The position numbers were made by a program, and so were the translations under genes. Positions 41,217 to 41,810 of a DNA stretch of 41,810 nucleotides are shown here, in pieces. How positions within the stretch are numbered: the stretch's first letter is position 1; the number at the start of each line of letters is the position of its first letter. The DNA comes from Armatimonadota bacterium (GTDB lineage: Bacteria > Armatimonadota > Fimbriimonadia > Fimbriimonadales > ATM1): assembly GCA_003577165.1 (NCBI GenBank), contig QEUM01000018.1:1-41810 (forward strand), in the 5' to 3' direction. Below the pieces are notes generated by a model, which worked only from the letters and a program-made list of their open reading frames with translations, did not search any database and was not told the DNA's origin.

Positions 41217-41810
41217 ATGAGGCGAAAAGCCTTCACCCTTATCGAGCTGCTGGTAGTCATCGCGATCATCGCGATCCTGGCGGCCATTCTCTTCCCGGTC
41301 TTTGCGGCAGCCCGTGAAAAGGCCAAGCAGACCACGTGTCTGAACAACAGCAAGCAGTTGGCAACCGCCTTCCAGCTTTATCTGTCAGACCATGACCAGA
41401 AGTTCCCCATGGCCTGGATGATCGAATCCGGCACCGGCAGGTGGCGGATCGGCCTTCCGCGAAACGTCGAGGACCTCGGCCCGACCCCCTACAACTGGAG
41501 GCCGAGCCAGACGACCGCTCGACACGGCGAGAACCAGACCCACTGGGCGAACTCAATCTTCCCGTATGTGAACAGCTGGGGAATCTATCAGTGCCCGAGC
41601 GGCCCGGAGCGAGATCGTATCGCAGAAGGCTGCCCAGGCTCTGACTACCAGACGCCGAACGTCCGACCGCAGAACGACAGCTACACCTTCAACGGTCTGC
41701 TGCACACGTTCAACGACTCGGGCATCGTCGATCCTTCCAACCTCCCGGTCATCTGGGAAGGCCACGGAAAGATCAAGATCGTCGGCTTCGCAATGGCGAA
41801 CCCGTTCCTG
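41217..41810 (+). CDS. Prepilin-type N-terminal cleavage/methylation protein, partial (second tandem copy)
   Basis: The start is an ATG at 41217 with AGGAGG eight bases upstream. 198 residues are visible before the window ends. The prepilin leader is complete: [14 protein letters not shown] with Ala at the cleavage site and Glu at mature position 5, followed by a hydrophobic helix and [23 protein letters not shown]. The passenger nearly matches the previous gene, so the missing part is expected to be about 105 residues ending near a HFGFADTHAKW-like motif. It should be matured by a prepilin peptidase (not in the window) and exported by a pilus or type II system; a link to the secretion operon at 21-33 kb is plausible. 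Confidence 0.9.
   Translation, partial: MRRKAFTLIELLVVIAIIAILAAILFPVFAAAREKAKQTTCLNNSKQLATAFQLYLSDHDQKFPMAWMIESGTGRWRIGLPRNVEDLGPTPYNWRPSQTTARHGENQTHWANSIFPYVNSWGIYQCPSGPERDRIAEGCPGSDYQTPNVRPQNDSYTFNGLLHTFNDSGIVDPSNLPVIWEGHGKIKIVGFAMANPFL

Overview
High-GC bacterial DNA, all apparently chromosomal. The best guess is an Armatimonadota (Fimbriimonadia-like) genome. The grounds are tandem prepilin-type proteins with a long C-terminal passenger, a PEP-CTERM protein, an ECF sigma/FecR-TPR pair, a compact type II secretion operon and many GTG/TTG starts. This taxonomic call is inference from gene content, not from a marker gene.

Layout. 1-2903 (minus): four unrecognised genes, probably one transcription unit. 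3178-6265 (minus): a coupled three-gene envelope module made of a tiny membrane protein, a protein that looks like a sugar-kinase fold fused to a methyltransferase, and a membrane-anchored alkaline-phosphatase-superfamily enzyme. 6337-6813: a DinB-like protein. 6908-9580 (plus): a Cys-type formate dehydrogenase catalytic subunit with a structured leader. 9573-15183 (minus): a cluster of MetE-like methyltransferase, cytoplasmic PhnD-like binding fold, acyl-CoA-dehydrogenase-like flavoprotein, OsmC-like protein and a Cys-rich exported protein. Three of these have lost the hallmark feature of their family. 15234-21275 (minus): the iron-sulfur assembly operon sufBCDSU, a sufT-like gene and an Rrf2 regulator, behind a clear sigma-70-type promoter.

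21414-33122 (plus): a twelve-gene type II secretion operon (gspE, F, G, H, I, J, K, L-like, M-like, C/P-like, D) ending in a periplasmic LTxxQ protein and a good intrinsic terminator. Nearly every junction overlaps. 33245-34084: a methyltransferase that is probably read from a leaderless mRNA. 34174-37097 (minus): an ECF sigma factor with a FecR/TPR transmembrane partner. Then follow tRNA-Thr(TGT), an M42 aminopeptidase, a PEP-CTERM protein with its own terminator, a HIT hydrolase, and two near-identical prepilin-type genes. The first of these has lost its prepilin signal and the second runs off the window.

How the parts may work together: the formate dehydrogenase needs Fe-S clusters that the Suf operon would supply. 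The secretion operon, the PEP-CTERM protein, the prepilin-type proteins and the kinase/methyltransferase module all concern the cell envelope. The most promising undescribed systems are (i) the kinase-methyltransferase/phosphatase-fold module, which recalls a polysaccharide chain terminator with inverted domain order, and (ii) the 9.6-13.2 kb cluster of familiar folds with missing catalytic residues. No IS element, CRISPR array, prophage or rRNA was seen. No stretch longer than 300 bases lacks a gene.
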